DNA of 64,000 nucleotides from Sciurus carolinensis (taxonomy: Eukaryota > Chordata > Mammalia > Rodentia > Sciuridae). This document shows positions 1-12,686 of the stretch, piece after piece; position 1 is the first letter of the stretch, and each line of letters starts with the position of its first letter. The DNA lies in NCBI RefSeq assembly GCF_902686445.1, contig NC_062221.1, forward strand, positions 40,216,075-40,280,074, read 5' to 3'. Made by a program: the position numbers and the translations under genes. The notes under the pieces are model-generated. The model was not told the DNA's origin and ran no database searches. It was given only the letters and a program-made list of their open reading frames with translations.

Positions 1-2939
1 AAAGCTTCATTCTTTGGGCCATTAGCCATGTTCGAGGTACTCAGTATCCACATGTGGTTAGAACCTCCAGCCCTGGAGAGCACAGATGGAGAACACCGCC
101 ATCATCACAGAAGGTTCTGTGGGGGGCAATGCTGCACCCTGGGATATGAGTTACTGATAAATTCATAAGTAATGAAGAATTTTCTGGGGTCTAACATTAT
201 CTAATATTAGCTAGCTTATTAAGGCAAACTTAATTGAAATGGCAAGCAATAATCATTAGCAGAGATTCCAAATTAGTTTAAAGGTAGCCATGGTTTTGAA
301 ATTAATTCCAAACACTGGCTGCCCTCAGTGCCTTGTTACAGCCTCTTATTCCTGCCATTAGACAACAGCAAACCCCACATATGGTGCCCTGACTGGTCAC
401 ATGATTTTTTAATATCCACATGATGGCACTAAAATGGCCTATTAGATTTACAGTGTCATTAACCTTCCAAAATAAAATGAGAGTCTGCTCTGGCAGAGGA
501 AAAAAAAAAGTGTGACTGCTGTTGGGTTTTGGGTAACCAGTCTGTGAGGAAATGCTGACAGGGGTCAGTGTGACATCATCTTTCATTCAGCCCCAAAGCT
601 GTCAGGCCCTCCCCAGATGTCTGAAACGCAGATATAAATTTTCATTATCCAGCAGCAAAGGGCCAGAGGTACACCAAATGAATTTTTTACCAATCAAATT
701 ATAGCTCGTTGCCAGATTAAGTGTAAACACTAATTTTGTGAAGTTTTCTTCTGGTCATTTATCTCCAACTCCACAAAGTAACCTTGCTGAAGCTGAAAAG
801 ATTTCAAAATCAAATTATTGTTTTTATAATCTTATTGTGGATACCACAAAATTGAATAAAATGAAATTCCATTAATAATGAACGGTGCCTTCTTCCATGG
901 AACAATTAGATTTTTTTTTTTTGCATTTTTTAAAAAAGAAAATGCAGAGTCAAGGAATTCTAAGGAATCAGAGAAGATATGACTCTGCCATTCTAGGTCT
1001 TGGTTTCTCCATCTATAGAACAGTGAGCTGAATATGGAGATCATTAAGTCTGTGGTATGAGAACGGCTATCAGGATTCATGCTTCCATATTGGCAAATTT
1101 GATGTCCATGAGCCCACATTTTAAATACAAGTTTTTGGGATAAAATAACTTCCAATTCAAAAATTTGATAGGGTTGTACAAATTCAGTCTGGTATTGGTT
1201 ACTTGGGAGTTAGAATTGATTTTCCCTTAGACATAATGTGAAAGTGGTATCTTTTGTCATAGGTATATCTTGATGATTACAGATGCACTAAAACAAAACA
1301 AGTATTCTATTATCAATAGTAAAAATACCATAGTATCTACCTGATTCAATAATACGCACACAGGAAGAGATATTCATGCTTTACTTTGGATGTCACAAAC
1401 TCTTATTTCCTCTGGTTTAGACTCTGCAGCCCCTCTATCCTTTCTCAAGTTTCAAGCCACTAGTAGTGACTCATATGGCCTCAGGGAGATCCTCTGGCAG
1501 GCTGGGATCCTGGTCTTAAGAAGCAGAACATGAAGGACATGGTAGGGATACAGGTAAGGAAGTTTGGGAGGGAAGACACAAAGGGATGCCCAGTGCTTCT
1601 ACCATGTTTAAAGCCCATAAGTTCTCAAGAAAGGAAAAATGGTGGCTCTAGAACTTTCTTCTGAGCCTAGAAGTGACATTTGACTACTGTACTCTAGGGT
1701 CCTTTCTATGTCCCCATTATTCCCATATATGTATGAGAATACACACACACACATACACACACACCCCTTGTAGAATAAGACAGATCATCAGGTGCCAGGA
1801 ATAAGCCTTTACCCCAAAACATAGAAAGGCTTTATTTCAGAACAAGATCAAAGTACCACACTAATGGAGAATCTTTCTTCAAGGAAGTGATGTGGTATCT
1901 GAACTAAGGGGCATAGGAGTATGATGGGAAGCTACTTAGATATAGGAAGAGTAATTGAGAGGAGAAGGAGAATGTCCTCTCCTGCTGTACCCATTAGCAT
2001 CCCCAGCCTTCTGGTCTGTGTTCTAGATGGGTAAAGCAAAGGGCTGGCAGTGGTGGAGCATGTGGATAAGAGGTGAGTGGATGGAAATTCGAAACAATGG
2101 CAAGGAGTCTGGTCAAACTGTAGGGACCATCCAACAAGACAAACCCAAGCAAATTATTTCTGTGCTCAATGGTGGGAGGGAGGCGAACCTGGCATTCTAG
2201 TGCTCTCTAAACTCAACCCCAATATGCCTAACAGGTCCTGCACATATGGGAAACTGCAGTTTTATCCCTAGTCAGTTACATCACCCAACAGTCCCATGCC
2301 TCAGTCATCAAATACAGATCTACCCCGACAAACCCCACAGTAAAAACAGTGTGGCCAGCAGAGATGGGAAGAAGGTAGAAAAATAACTCTCCAAGTCTCA
2401 CAAACACCTAAATAGCCCATTGTCTATGGTATGACTTAATTTTTAAATAGTTGGGTTGAACTTAAAACTTGACCCAATGAGGGATGTGAAACACGGCAAC
2501 AGGGCCACAGAGAAAGAAGGGACCTGAAAAACCCCATGGACTGTAAGGCCATCCAGCACTTGGCCAACAGTGCAGCAATCTGGGGAGCCGAGCATAAACG
2601 AAGGATACAAATTAGATTTCCCCTGAAAGCCACAAGATTAAACATTAAGGGGCAAATTCTTGGCAAAATTTATATGTGTATTTTCCAAAACCAAGTTAAA
2701 AAAAAAAAGTTCACAGTCAATTGAATACATTGGTCAAATTTTCTCATCCTTAAATATATGGTTAATTCAAAGGAGCACAATTTTCAGGTAAATGAAAACA
2801 GAGATGATAATGATAGACCCAAGGAAGGTACTGATTTGGAAAGCTCTGAACTGATTTTCAGAGTAAAATAACAGCATTTGGAATTAATGAGTAAATTTTA
2901 GTATAACTTCCACCCAGTTATATAATATTAAGAATACAG
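1..2939. other. Non-coding, mostly unique DNA
   Basis: No exon or gene is recognised. The stretch is AT-rich and free of young SINEs. It contains a short CA repeat (1741-1764) and a block of low-redundancy, homeodomain-motif-rich sequence at about 150-800. A segment at 1421-1553 is bounded by splice-like signals but is closed in all three frames. Short open frames at 2077-2271 and 2536-2724 show no recognisable protein. Confidence 0.6.
1741..1764. repeat. (CA)n microsatellite, interrupted
   Basis: An ACAC dinucleotide run of 24 bases is interrupted by a single T (ACATAC). It is short and imperfect, as expected of an old microsatellite. Confidence 0.85.
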
Positions 2940-2947
2940 AATATGGA

Positions 2948-3160
2948 GCTGGGTGCTGTGGCACACACCTGTAATCCCAACTCGGGAGGCTGAGGCAGGA
3001 GGATTGTGAGTTCAAAGCCAGCCTCAGCAAAAGTGAGATGCTAAGCAACTCAGTGAGACCCTGTCTCTAAATAAAATACAAAATCGGACTGGGGATGTAT
3101 GTGGCTTAGTGGTTGAGTGCCTCTGAGTTCAATCTCTGGTACAAAAAATAATAATAATAT
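2948..3160 (+). mobile_element. B1-dID SINE (7SL B1 fused to ID)
   Basis: The left part (2948 to about 3085) matches a B1 monomer, starting GCTGGGTGCTGTGG and continuing through GGAGGCTGAGGCAGGAGGAT and GTTCAAAGCCAGCCTCAGC. The right part (3086-3142) is the ID unit, with GGACTGGGGATGT and a degenerate B box (GAGTTCAATCTCTGG). A short A-rich AAT-repeat tail follows. A possible 8-bp target-site duplication, AATATGGA, lies at 2940-2947 and 3156-3163, but a match of that length can arise by chance in AT-rich DNA. It is pol III-derived and mobilised by L1 machinery (known for the family). It encodes no protein. Confidence 0.93.
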
Positions 3161-3163
3161 GGA

Positions 3164-4767
3164 AAATTTTCAAAATGCATCCTAAATATAAGTGAAGAGA
3201 TATTTAAAGTTCACTCGTAATATCCCCAAGTCTACCTGTTCAGAACTGGTATTGCTTAAGCTGGGATTCTGCTGCCCTGGCCTCAGACTTTACCATCTCT
3301 AAACCAAAGGGAATGGAGTGGGCTGAGGTTATGATGAGGACAATCAAGATGATGTGTTTTTCGAAGTAAGATAAGAAATTAAAAAAAATAAATTTGGTCT
3401 TATCAAAAGTGAGTGACCTTAGCTCTATCTTTTCCCAAATATTCCATGTCAAATTTGAAAGAACAAAAATTTTAAAAAGGGACCCATACATGGGGGTACC
3501 CTATTCCATTTTCTACCCTATTCGACTTTCTTGTCTTACAGATGGAAGAGAAATATTAGAGGGCTCATCCTAAGACCTTTCCTTGAAGTATCTGGAAAGG
3601 AAGCAAGTAGCCTACAAAGAGAATGATTCCATAAATGTTCTGTGAGGTAGGAAAGGGAAATTAGCCAAAGTCTCCTGTTGTCAGCATGTGAGCTTCCCTC
3701 ATCTCTTCCATCCATTTGTTAACTCAAGAGATAACTTCTGAGCACACACTCCATCCCTACACAGTCAGTTATCACCTCATCTTCAGGGTGCTCCCTCCCC
3801 CTGCCCCATACTTCTCTTTGAATTCCAGTGCAAGGAAGTAAAATTGGCATATGGGCGACCAGGAACCCCTTACAGGTCACCGCAAACACTACTTTTATGT
3901 TTATTTTACCTAATTTCACATGAACAAAAAAAAGGACAAGGGTAAGGAGTCCAGTGTGAGTTTCCACAGGACCTTTTAGTCCCTCAGAGAGCTTTCCTAG
4001 AGTCATTATGAACATGAATAATTTGTGAGCAGTCCCTATGAAGTATTTTATTGATTTAAACATCATGATTTGCATAAATATTATTTCACAAACCTTAAAA
4101 ATATACTTTTTCTATAACTTGTCCACATTAGTCTATGCCTAGAGTTAATATTTCTTAAGCATCTATGATGGGCCAAAGAGGAACTGTTAATCTTCTTTTT
4201 TCACATAGGGACAAGTGCAGAAAATTTAGGGAAAATGGAGTGTGTGCTCATTGCCATAAAGATAACACTAGGGTTGCAACAGAGAGTTGAAACTACATTT
4301 GTTTTCCCTTCAGATATTTGCCAAAACATGTAGATGTTTCCTCTTTACTAAAGAGATTATAATCAATGATCAATAATGGAAAGAGGAATCAAAGGAGTTT
4401 CCTGGGGTTCACTTACTGAGATCTTACACATAAAGTTCTTATCAACTGCAAGAAATTTAACTGACTTTTGCTATATTTTAGAACTGTATTAAAAGCAGTT
4501 CTATTTTGCTCATTGAACCAAAGAAAAACATGTTTGTGGTTGATGTTATTGTTGTATAGATGGCAGGGTGCAGGAAAATCTCTAGTCATTTGATTTGAGA
4601 AAGGTATTCAGAAACAATCTTTTATTTGTTTCTGAGAAATAATGTTTCTGAGAAATTCTGTAGAGGTTTTCATTTCTCTATATCAGATCATAAGAACTGA
4701 TGGTTTTCTGGCGTGAATAGGCTCTGACTTCAACCAGCTACCATAATGTGGGACATTTGAACCAAAG
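3164..4767. other. Non-coding unique DNA
   Basis: No gene or well-preserved repeat is recognised. A minus-strand open frame of 118 codons (3719-4075) has no recognisable domain. The stretch around 3700-3760 weakly resembles an L2-like repeat but is too diverged to call. At 4628-4656 the 13-mer GTTTCTGAGAAAT is repeated with a 3-nt spacer, a small local duplication. Confidence 0.5.
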
Positions 4768-4780
4768 CATTGCCATTCTT

Positions 4781-4877
4781 TTTTTTTTTTTTTTTTTTGG
4801 CAGTGCTGGGGATCGAACCCAGGGCCTTGTGCTTGCAAGGCAAGCACTCTACCGACTGAGCTATCTCCCCAGCCCCA
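4781..4877 (-). mobile_element. ID SINE (tRNA-Ala derived), well preserved
   Basis: Read on the minus strand this is a nearly intact ID element. It starts GGGGCTGGGGAGATAGCTC. The A box is TAGCTCAGTCGG (plus 4852-4863), a TTGCAAGC tRNA-Ala-like core follows, and the B box is a perfect GGTTCGATCCC (plus 4808-4818). An A tail of about 18-20 lies at the plus-strand left edge. It is flanked by a 13-bp target-site duplication with one mismatch, CATTGCCATTCTT (4768-4780) and CATTACCATTCTT (4878-4890). The intact boxes and good duplication indicate a relatively recent L1-driven insertion. Open frames across it are artefacts. Confidence 0.96.
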
Positions 4878-4890
4878 CATTACCATTCTT

Positions 4891-7800
4891 GACTGGCAGG
4901 CTGACTCAAACTTTTTGCCCAGGAAATGTGTTGGGAGAAGGAACATGAGTGAAAAGAATCATATGTTCTTTGTAAAAGAACAAAATAGCTTGATTTAAAA
5001 GGAAAACAAGATTAGAAATATGACAATATTTCACATTGCAGATATATTTCCAAAACTGGATATCAACCCATGGGAGACAGAAAAGCAACATTACCAAATT
5101 TGGGGCCTCTGTCACAGTGAAAGTGTGCCCAAAGCAAAGGGTGGGTTTGATGCAGTGTCCCCAGTGGGAACAATTGTTTTCTCATCTGAGAGTCTCTCTC
5201 CCACAGCTCAAGAACAATTGAGACAAATGCATTCAAAGGTCAAGAACAGACAATGCTGGGAACGCCAAAGAACCTACTGGCTAGCCCCAGGCTTCCGTCA
5301 CCACAGACAGACGACAATAGCCAAAGTAGCTGGATACATTGTGATTACAACAATCTTGCAGTGTTCCTGAGCAGTTTCTGTGGTTTATACCCAGTTCCTC
5401 CTCTACTGTCATCTGTGCCACAAATCTACCACAGATTTGGCTAAACAGATGATTTTCTTAAAAAGAATTATCTATGGTGGTTTTGCCATATTTCGGGTGA
5501 TAGTGTAGTGGGAAGTCATAATGGAAATAAATACTAGCTCATGACCTGTTTTTCCTAACCTTGGTGCAGTACCTACCACTTGAATTTGATCATTCAAATT
5601 CACCCAACGTGAGGGAGGGAGTGGGTTACGATCAAGGAATAAAAAGGAACTGAAAAGTAGGAGAGAACAGATTATCGTGTTTTATACACTACAATTTATG
5701 CAGAGATCCGTTTTTCATGAGGCTTTTAAAAAAGGGGGGTGGTGCATTTTCCTAAGACTACAGTAGACTTTTTCACGAAAGCAGTATATTGAAAATAAAA
5801 ACAGGGTAAAAATAGAAAAGAAATTTATGAAGGAAATTCAGAGATGTGATTATAGCATCACACTAATGACATTACAATTAACCTCAAAGGCATTTCCATG
5901 CAAACTTCCCTTTCCAGCATAAGTCACTCCAGCCAAGGAATAATCCTGTCAGGCTGAAATACTGCATACTTGGTGTGAGTCTAAAAGTGTTTCGGCTTTC
6001 TTCATTTTGTTTTTATTGCCAAGTTGGACAGCATTAGACAGAGCTGTTCTGGAGTTAGAAGGATACAATAGTCTGCAGTTTTAAAAGTTTAAAGCTTTTT
6101 ATGCTCTTAATTCAAACACACTTTTAAACCCCAAACTGGCCACTCTCAGAGCTCACACTATGCACTAATATTTGGGCTCACTGGGTGTGATAACAATGGA
6201 CACGGTGACGATGTTATTCAAAGTTTTCTTAAATAAAACACGAAAATACTTGATAAAATACATGCTGATCATATGGCCCAACATAAGTGTGGGTGTTAAC
6301 TGCATTGGCTTGGAAATGCCAGTTCTGGCTTTTTAGTCAATGATCCGTTTACTTATAGTAAAACCTTCCAGGGGGTTCCAGAAAAATCTGTTCTGCTGTG
6401 AAAGAAAAGGCCAGCCTTACCAACTCCTTGTACAGGAGCTGCAGAGATTCTTCAGGTCTGTTGGGGATATGTTTGCTACAAAGTCACAGGTCTGTGAGTG
6501 GTTGGTGGCCATCCAAACCAGCAATCACAAGGCAGTCCACAGATACAGATGAACCTAACCTAACCAATCGCAACCTAACAGTAAACTACAATGTGCAACA
6601 AAAGGCCCTGAAATTAGTTATCCATGTAGCCTCTAGTTATCCATGGAGTCTCCTGTCAGTGAATGGTGGGGCTTGAGCCGGGGTGCACAGAGAGGCTGAC
6701 TCTATCCCGGGCCAATGATGGTCATCAGCAGGGAGTTAGGTGAGGAACCTTACAAATGAAAGTGACCCACGGGGCTCACCATGGCCTGTAGTACAGATTC
6801 TATGTCTACTGTATTCCATAACTTCTGATGGCCCCAACCCTGTAGGTCATTAGGAAAAGGGAGGCCTACACTGTCTGAGTGGTTTGGTCAGGTGGTAACT
6901 CTGGTTATGCCCTAGAGAGAGTTACTTGTGTGTGTGAGATTCTCCATACCTCAGAAACCTCTAGAAGTATCACTCTCTTAATCTTATTAATATTGAAGAC
7001 TATTAGTTTCTAATCAGTTATATGGATTACCTTCAGTTATGAATTTTTTCACGTCATAATCTCTTGTGGGTCAAAAGTAATTGGTGCAACATGGAACTGA
7101 TTCAATACAATAAAACTAAGCAAAGGAAATTAAAAAAAAAAGATTAGAATGCTAAAGATCCCAACTTCATTACATATTTGACCTGTCGAAGCAATTTCTA
7201 TCTAGGAGGATTACTTTAGGGAACTACTTACAGGTTATACTTGAACACATAAATATTCTCTTCGAATTTATCTCTTCTAATTTGTCTTTGACAGAACATT
7301 TCTCTGGAATCATGAAGTAGTTACATCTTCTCATGAGCCACTAACACATACTCACCTCGTTTCCTTCCTGGTCAAACCTGTGAGACTTAAATTCATCCTC
7401 TTGGCTTTCTTTGAATTTTCTCTTTTAGTGCCCAAAAGAAAAGTGTTCTGTCTCACAAGTTCCTGATGTCAAGTGTATCACTTTCTTTTCTTTCCTAAGA
7501 TATGTGGCATAGGAAGCATTGTGTCTCCTTGATGGTCTGATGTTGCAATGGTTGTACCTCATACAATGGATCAAGCTTTTCTTTGGGATGCCTGGGTAAA
7601 TAAAGGTGGTTTTCCTGGTGGATATTTTAGGTAGCCCAGTCTTTCTAAAGGAAGTTTGGGTGGATTCCAAAATATCAATTTGTTACTAATTAATTCCTCA
7701 ATTTTGTCATTGATTAATTAAAAAAAAAGTTTCATGAGCATCTATTAAATATCAGACTCTAAATGAAGATTTCTACTTTGAACTCCAACTCTCACATTAA

Positions 7801-8473
7801 GTTATTTTTATTTGTTTGTTGTGATTTTTGTTTTGTTTTGGTTTGGTTTAATGCTGCTCTGATAGAACCCACAGAAATGAGACTGACAGTTTTGGTCTCA
7901 GAGTCTTCATCAACGAGAGGAAAAGAAGCTTCTGCCTTTTATAGGTCACAATTTAACTTTTACCCCTGACTTATTTCAATTGTCTTTCCTACTTGGTCAT
8001 TTAGAAGGCCATCTATTAGCTTATTTTCACAATGGAGAAAAGTAGTTGGAGTCACATAAAGAAAATTGCTCCTTTCTCCCTACCACCATCCTTACACACA
8101 GGATCTTCAATAATTTTTCCCCAACTATGAGCACAAATGTGTTATTATTATTAAAATAATAACAAATAATATAACTTACTGCATCTGTAGCTTTCACTTT
8201 TATTAACTCACCATTCCTGTTTTCTTTAAATGTACATTTTTCTCTTATCCTTCACTCCATCATAAGAACCTATCCTATAACATATTCCTAAAATATTTTT
8301 GGTTTTAAATGTCCCTTATAATTCTAGATGCTATTTCCCCTATACTCTGGATCACTCAGATTCCTCATGATTGTCTTTTTGTATTTTTCTTTTTGAATCA
8401 AATTTAAAACTTTTCGAACAAAACAGTGCATGTGCAAAAGTATATGTGTTGTTAGATTTTTCCTTTATTCAGT
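4891..8473. other. Non-coding unique DNA, no gene seen
   Basis: Nothing in this stretch is recognised as an exon, RNA gene or young repeat. A plus-strand frame of 116 codons (5020-5370) and two shorter ones near 6340-6676 have no recognisable domains. The region around 6340-6960 is slightly less AT-rich than its surroundings and could be a very old repeat, but no family could be named. A 9-bp perfect hairpin (GTTATTATT/AATAATAAC, 5-nt loop) lies at 8141-8163. Confidence 0.5.
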
Positions 8474-8980
8474 TTTTCATTCATTCATTCATTCAAAAAT
8501 CATGTATTGAGCACCTACTGGCAGCAGACACTTGTTGTAAGTACTGGGAATGAAGATATAAACAAGATGCACAAATGCCTTGACTTTGGGGGGCTTATAT
8601 TCTCACAGGGCAAAAGAGGAGGGACCTATATCAACAAGTAAATGCATAAATAAACTAAGATGCTACTTATGGCCTATGGTGAGTGCCATGAAAGAAGTAA
8701 ACAGAATGACAGCATTAGGAGGGAAAAAGAGAAGTTGGAAATTAGGACAGCTGTGATCAGAAAGGTTCATACTGAGGAAGTGATATTTGAGCTAAGACCT
8801 GAAAGATTAGGATAAGCCTTCCACACAAAGAGCTGGAAAGAAGCACTCCAGGAAGGGGGAACTTTGAGGAGCAGAAAGGAAATCATGTGGCCAAAGCCCT
8901 GACATGAGTGAAGGAATCAGGAAGTAGAGGAAAAACCATGCCTGGCCCCATGGCCAAGGAAGGACTCCGGATATTATTCC
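8474..8980 (-). mobile_element. Ancient L2-like interspersed repeat
   Basis: The left edge has CATTC repeats followed by ATGTATTGAGCACCTACTG, which is the reverse complement of the classic L2 3' end. The sequence then follows the familiar old-repeat order: GTACTGGGAATGAAGATA, GGGGGCTTATATTCTCACAG, GTGAGTGCCATGAA, GAGGAAGTGATATTTGAGCT and CATGTGGCCAAAGCCCTGA. It is diverged, consistent with an insertion older than the rodent radiation. The family name rests on memory of the consensus, and the right edge is approximate. Confidence 0.6.
8479..8494. repeat. (CATT)n short tandem repeat
   Basis: Four CATT units at the end of the L2-like repeat. Such runs are typical of L2 3' termini. Confidence 0.7.
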
Positions 8981-9606
8981 TTAAGGTAAGAATTCACTAT
9001 ATTTAAAGTGGTTGTCTAATGAAGTATTATGCAAATATATCTCTATATATCATACTTGGTCCAGTTCAAACAGTCCCACAGTTCAGCTCAGCAAAAGGGA
9101 CCTTTTCTACTCTAAGCTCTTAGTTCTGAGTATCAAACATTCAATGCTGGGGAATGTCACTTTCAAGCATTCTTGTATAAGTCCTGAGCAGCTCGGTTCC
9201 ACCATGCATGGTGTCCACTGCTCCCATCCCAGTGCATATAGGTCATAATGCCTGGCCAGGGCAACACGAACCCCAATGACACTTCAAAATCTTTTTCTTC
9301 TCTCTGACCACGTGAGAAGAAACTGAGTACCAGAATTCTGTGAAGTTCTCATTTTTCTCTTAAATTCACCTTTTTGAGCTACTCCAAATTCTGGTACACT
9401 TTCTAAGACCATGCCTAAAAATTGCCATTTTGAGATCGTTCTACAACAAACGTGAAAAACAACTTGGACACAAGAATCATGTCTTTTGAAATGTTCCAGC
9501 TCCACTACTGTAACCTATTATTTGCTGTTCTTCCAAGCATGATATAAGCAAACCACAACAAAAGCTTTTGTTAGAAGTCAATTTAATAGCTGAAAGGTTG
9601 ATCTTA

Positions 9607-9628
9607 ACACACACACACACACACACAC
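9607..9628. repeat. (CA)n microsatellite
   Basis: An uninterrupted AC dinucleotide run of 11 units. Open frames crossing it on the minus strand are artefacts. Confidence 0.92.
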
Positions 9629-11623
9629 GCAAATGGGGAATCATCAAAGAACTTATGTATTGCAACTGGCATAGGAATCACATTGAGCTGTGAATTTGGA
9701 GAGAGCAACATCAGACACATCAATAGAGAGTTACATATTTGCAGGGGCAAATGAGGCAGAGAGGGAATATAAGGGACTATTGACCCTATTTTACATGGGA
9801 CTCTAGTAATCACTTGAAAAACATATATGTATACACAAATTTTTAAGAGCCAGCATCATGTTCACCTATGCCTGTGATACAGCCTGAAAATGAGAATTTT
9901 TAAAAAGTAAAATTCTTGAAAGATGTTTTTAAATCACATTCAAAACTTCTATGAATATTCGAGTCAGGCCCCAAACACTGCATGTCGCCAATGTTTCTCA
10001 GTTTAAACTCTGGTATGTCCCGGTGCCAAGTTGATTTTAACAACCTCTACCTTTCTAAGCAACCCTTTCATGTAGATTTACTTGAAAATGGCATCTCAGC
10101 CTCTTGTCACCTCATGTTCTCTTCCAGACCATTCACCCAGGTCAGTTTCCTGGCAGGTCCTCAACAAGCAGTTGGGGGTTCTTCTTACTGAGCTTGGGGT
10201 AATTATGCTCTGTAATTGTGGAGTCAGGGCCTGTCTCCCAGTCGAGATTAGAAATGCCAAGTCATTTCCTGTTTTCAAATCCAAAGGAAAGATACTGACG
10301 TCTGATACTGGTTTTCCCAGTTTCGATTATCGCGGGGCACCCTGGAGCCGCCTTTGAAGGAGCCTCTTTAGAATACCTGGATCTCAAACATGGTGCTTTC
10401 TCCTGGGCCAACCCCAGAGAATACAGAAAATACTTCTCATTGGCTGACTCTTCAGGTTATTTCACTTAAATTATGGCAATCTTGGTCATAAGGAATGGGG
10501 AATCTCATTTGGGGATGGACTACCTATTGGGTGCTTTGCAGAAACAGGAGGGTGTCTGTACAAAAGGCATTTGGCACAAGTTAAAGGGCAAAAGCACCTT
10601 CTTTTTAATTGTACAGATCCTTGTATTTTACAGCACATTAAACTTTAAAAGGAAAGGTAGCAAAATTGAGCATCTGTTTTTTTCTCATATAAATTCAACT
10701 CCTAATAAATACTGAGCAGAGCTTCCTCAGACCCAGTTGTGGGCAGATAAGCAGTTCCATGCGCACAGAGCTAATTGCAGTGTTCTCAAAACCTCACTTG
10801 ACTGTCTTTTTTATTTCTCTGCCAGTGAAACTAACTTTTAGCAACTGGCTTTTGGGAAAGATGACACCCCACCCCCAAAGAATCATAGCCAATATAAACA
10901 GGAATAAGATGGAGAATCATACTAAAAATTATTCCTATTTATTCCATACTACAGTGCCTTCCATTATAAAGAGTATTCTGTACCTAAATTAGTCACAGTA
11001 GTATGATTTTCATGCTGGAAATGAACCTGTACTTGTCTCCTAATTTCCTGACTTTGGAGGAGTAAAATATGTGTTGCTGGTTATCAGATTTTAAAATGTA
11101 TTTCCTTTTCACATCCACTTATTTCTCTTGAATGTGACACAAAATCTATAAAATGGTAGATAAGGTAACAACCTGCCTGTTACATTTTATAGTGACAATT
11201 TTATAACTTTTAAAAATTGAAATGTAAATGTGTCCTTTAGGTCAGCTTCCTATAGAAATGTGTTCATGGTATAATTTTCTTCAGAAAATAAATGAGATAG
11301 ATGTTAGAGATGGACACACAGGACTTAATGTGGATCGAATGAAGAGGGGCCAAAGAAGATGTGTTTTCTTCTATCCCCTTAAGAGGTGCTTTGTGCTGTC
11401 CAAATGATGACTACAGAGAAAAATGTCAAGAGTCATTTGGCCCTTCTCTGCTTCCTTCCTTGATTGGGAAAAATCAGCATTTTAGATCCCATCAAGATTC
11501 TTCAGTACCTTTAAATCACACAAATTGAATCAAACTATCCATTTAGTCAATTATGTCATCAAGGAAATGATGGGAAGAGAAAGAAGGAAAACTGGAGATA
11601 AGGGAGACATATAAAAGCAATCT

Positions 11624-11684
11624 AGGAGGAAGAGAAGAAGAAAAGAAGAAAAAGAAAAAGAATGAGAAAAGAAAGGGGGAAAAT
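11624..11684. repeat. Purine-rich (GAA/GA) tract
   Basis: A 39-nt pure purine run (11624-11662) of AGG, AAG and AAAG units is followed after one T by a further 21 purines. It is low-complexity DNA with no coding meaning. Confidence 0.8.
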
Positions 11685-12653
11685 ACAAAAAGCAAAAAGG
11701 AAAGAGAAGGAAATTAAGAAAAGCTGGGTATTGTAGGTTCTTCTCTGCTTAAAACATCTAGCAAACTTATTACAAACCTTTCAATTATTTCAGATCATTA
11801 GGTTGATGGGTTTGTGTGCAATTCATTTATTTGCTATTGTGTAACTAAGTTAAAACAGTAGCCCAACTTCCACTTCTCCTTTGTCATGGGCTCTTATTCC
11901 TGGCCGTATTTTACATGTCAACCTGCTCACCATATGTGTACATACTTATGCTTTCTTTGCCACTAATTGCTTCTTTTTTGACAATACCATCTATATGTTC
12001 ATAGTATATGGCCGTTTTTATCACTCTAAGCCTATTAATGCCCAGACTTATGGTTCCCAGAGGAATTAAAATTAACCAGCTCTCTAAATATTGTTCATGA
12101 GTTGGAAAACTCCTGTATTTTAGAATCTCACTTCAGTTGTTTTTAATTGGTTTGCAATATTTCACCCTTCAGGGCTTGCCCTTAGCTTTTCAAAGTATAT
12201 ATGAAAAAAAAATTTATGAGAGAGATATGAAAGGCAAAACTTAGGAAAAATAAACACTTCTCTTAGACAATGATAGTACTTATTCTATGATTTAAGCCCA
12301 TTTTAAAACTTGGTATTCTAAAATATTATTGGCTTTCCACTGACTTCTATTATGATCAATGAGACTTTTACCTGTAAACAAGAGTCCAATCTAATGACCT
12401 CTCTTGGCAGAAAGCAAAAGGTTCCACGTATTAAAGGAGATTCTCTCTTGGTGAACCCCCCTTTTGCAGCTGGAAATCCTAATGTACTAATGCATTTTTT
12501 GAGTTTGTCATATAATATTGCTGTTTATTTCTAGAATATGGAAAGAGACATCTCTTAAATGTTGAGTTTTTGAAGAATGGTCACTTTGTACAACTCATAA
12601 AACAAATCATTGACAAAAGGTCCCTAAACCCCAAAGAATCACTTACTGCTAGT

Positions 12654-12654
<1 letters not shown>

Positions 12655-12685
<31 letters not shown>
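12655..12685. repeat. (CA)n microsatellite
   Basis: An uninterrupted AC run of about 15 units. It lies just left of an inverted repeat and a minus-strand B1-dID. Confidence 0.93.

Positions 12686-12686
<1 letters not shown>

Larger units (their letters stand above)
8990..12654. other. Non-coding unique DNA
   Basis: No gene is recognised. It holds a CA microsatellite (9607-9628), a purine-rich tract (11624-11684), a hairpin with a nested stem (11146-11192) and a small CpG cluster near 10325-10350. Open frames of 60-91 codons are scattered on both strands without recognisable domains. Confidence 0.5.

Noticed and set aside
3719..4075. 118-codon minus frame
   Set aside because: No domain or splice context, and nothing else supports coding.
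4808..4863. A and B boxes resembling a tRNA-Ala gene
   Set aside because: The boxes belong to an ID SINE with poly-A tail and target-site duplication, not a functional tRNA gene.
4683..4948. Open frames of 87 (minus) and 66 (plus) codons
   Set aside because: Both run through the ID SINE; their Lys/Phe runs come from its poly-A tail.
5020..5370. 116-codon plus frame with an acceptor-like site (TCTCTCTCCCACAG ending at 5206)
   Set aside because: No matching donor and no recognisable product.
7060..7100. Possible mariner/MADE1-like words (AAAAGTAATTGGTGCAA)
   Set aside because: The words are in the wrong order and no terminal inverted repeat was found.
8474..8500. CRISPR-like short repeats (CATTC units)
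   Set aside because: Simple tandem repeat at an L2-like end, with no spacers. The genome is mammalian.
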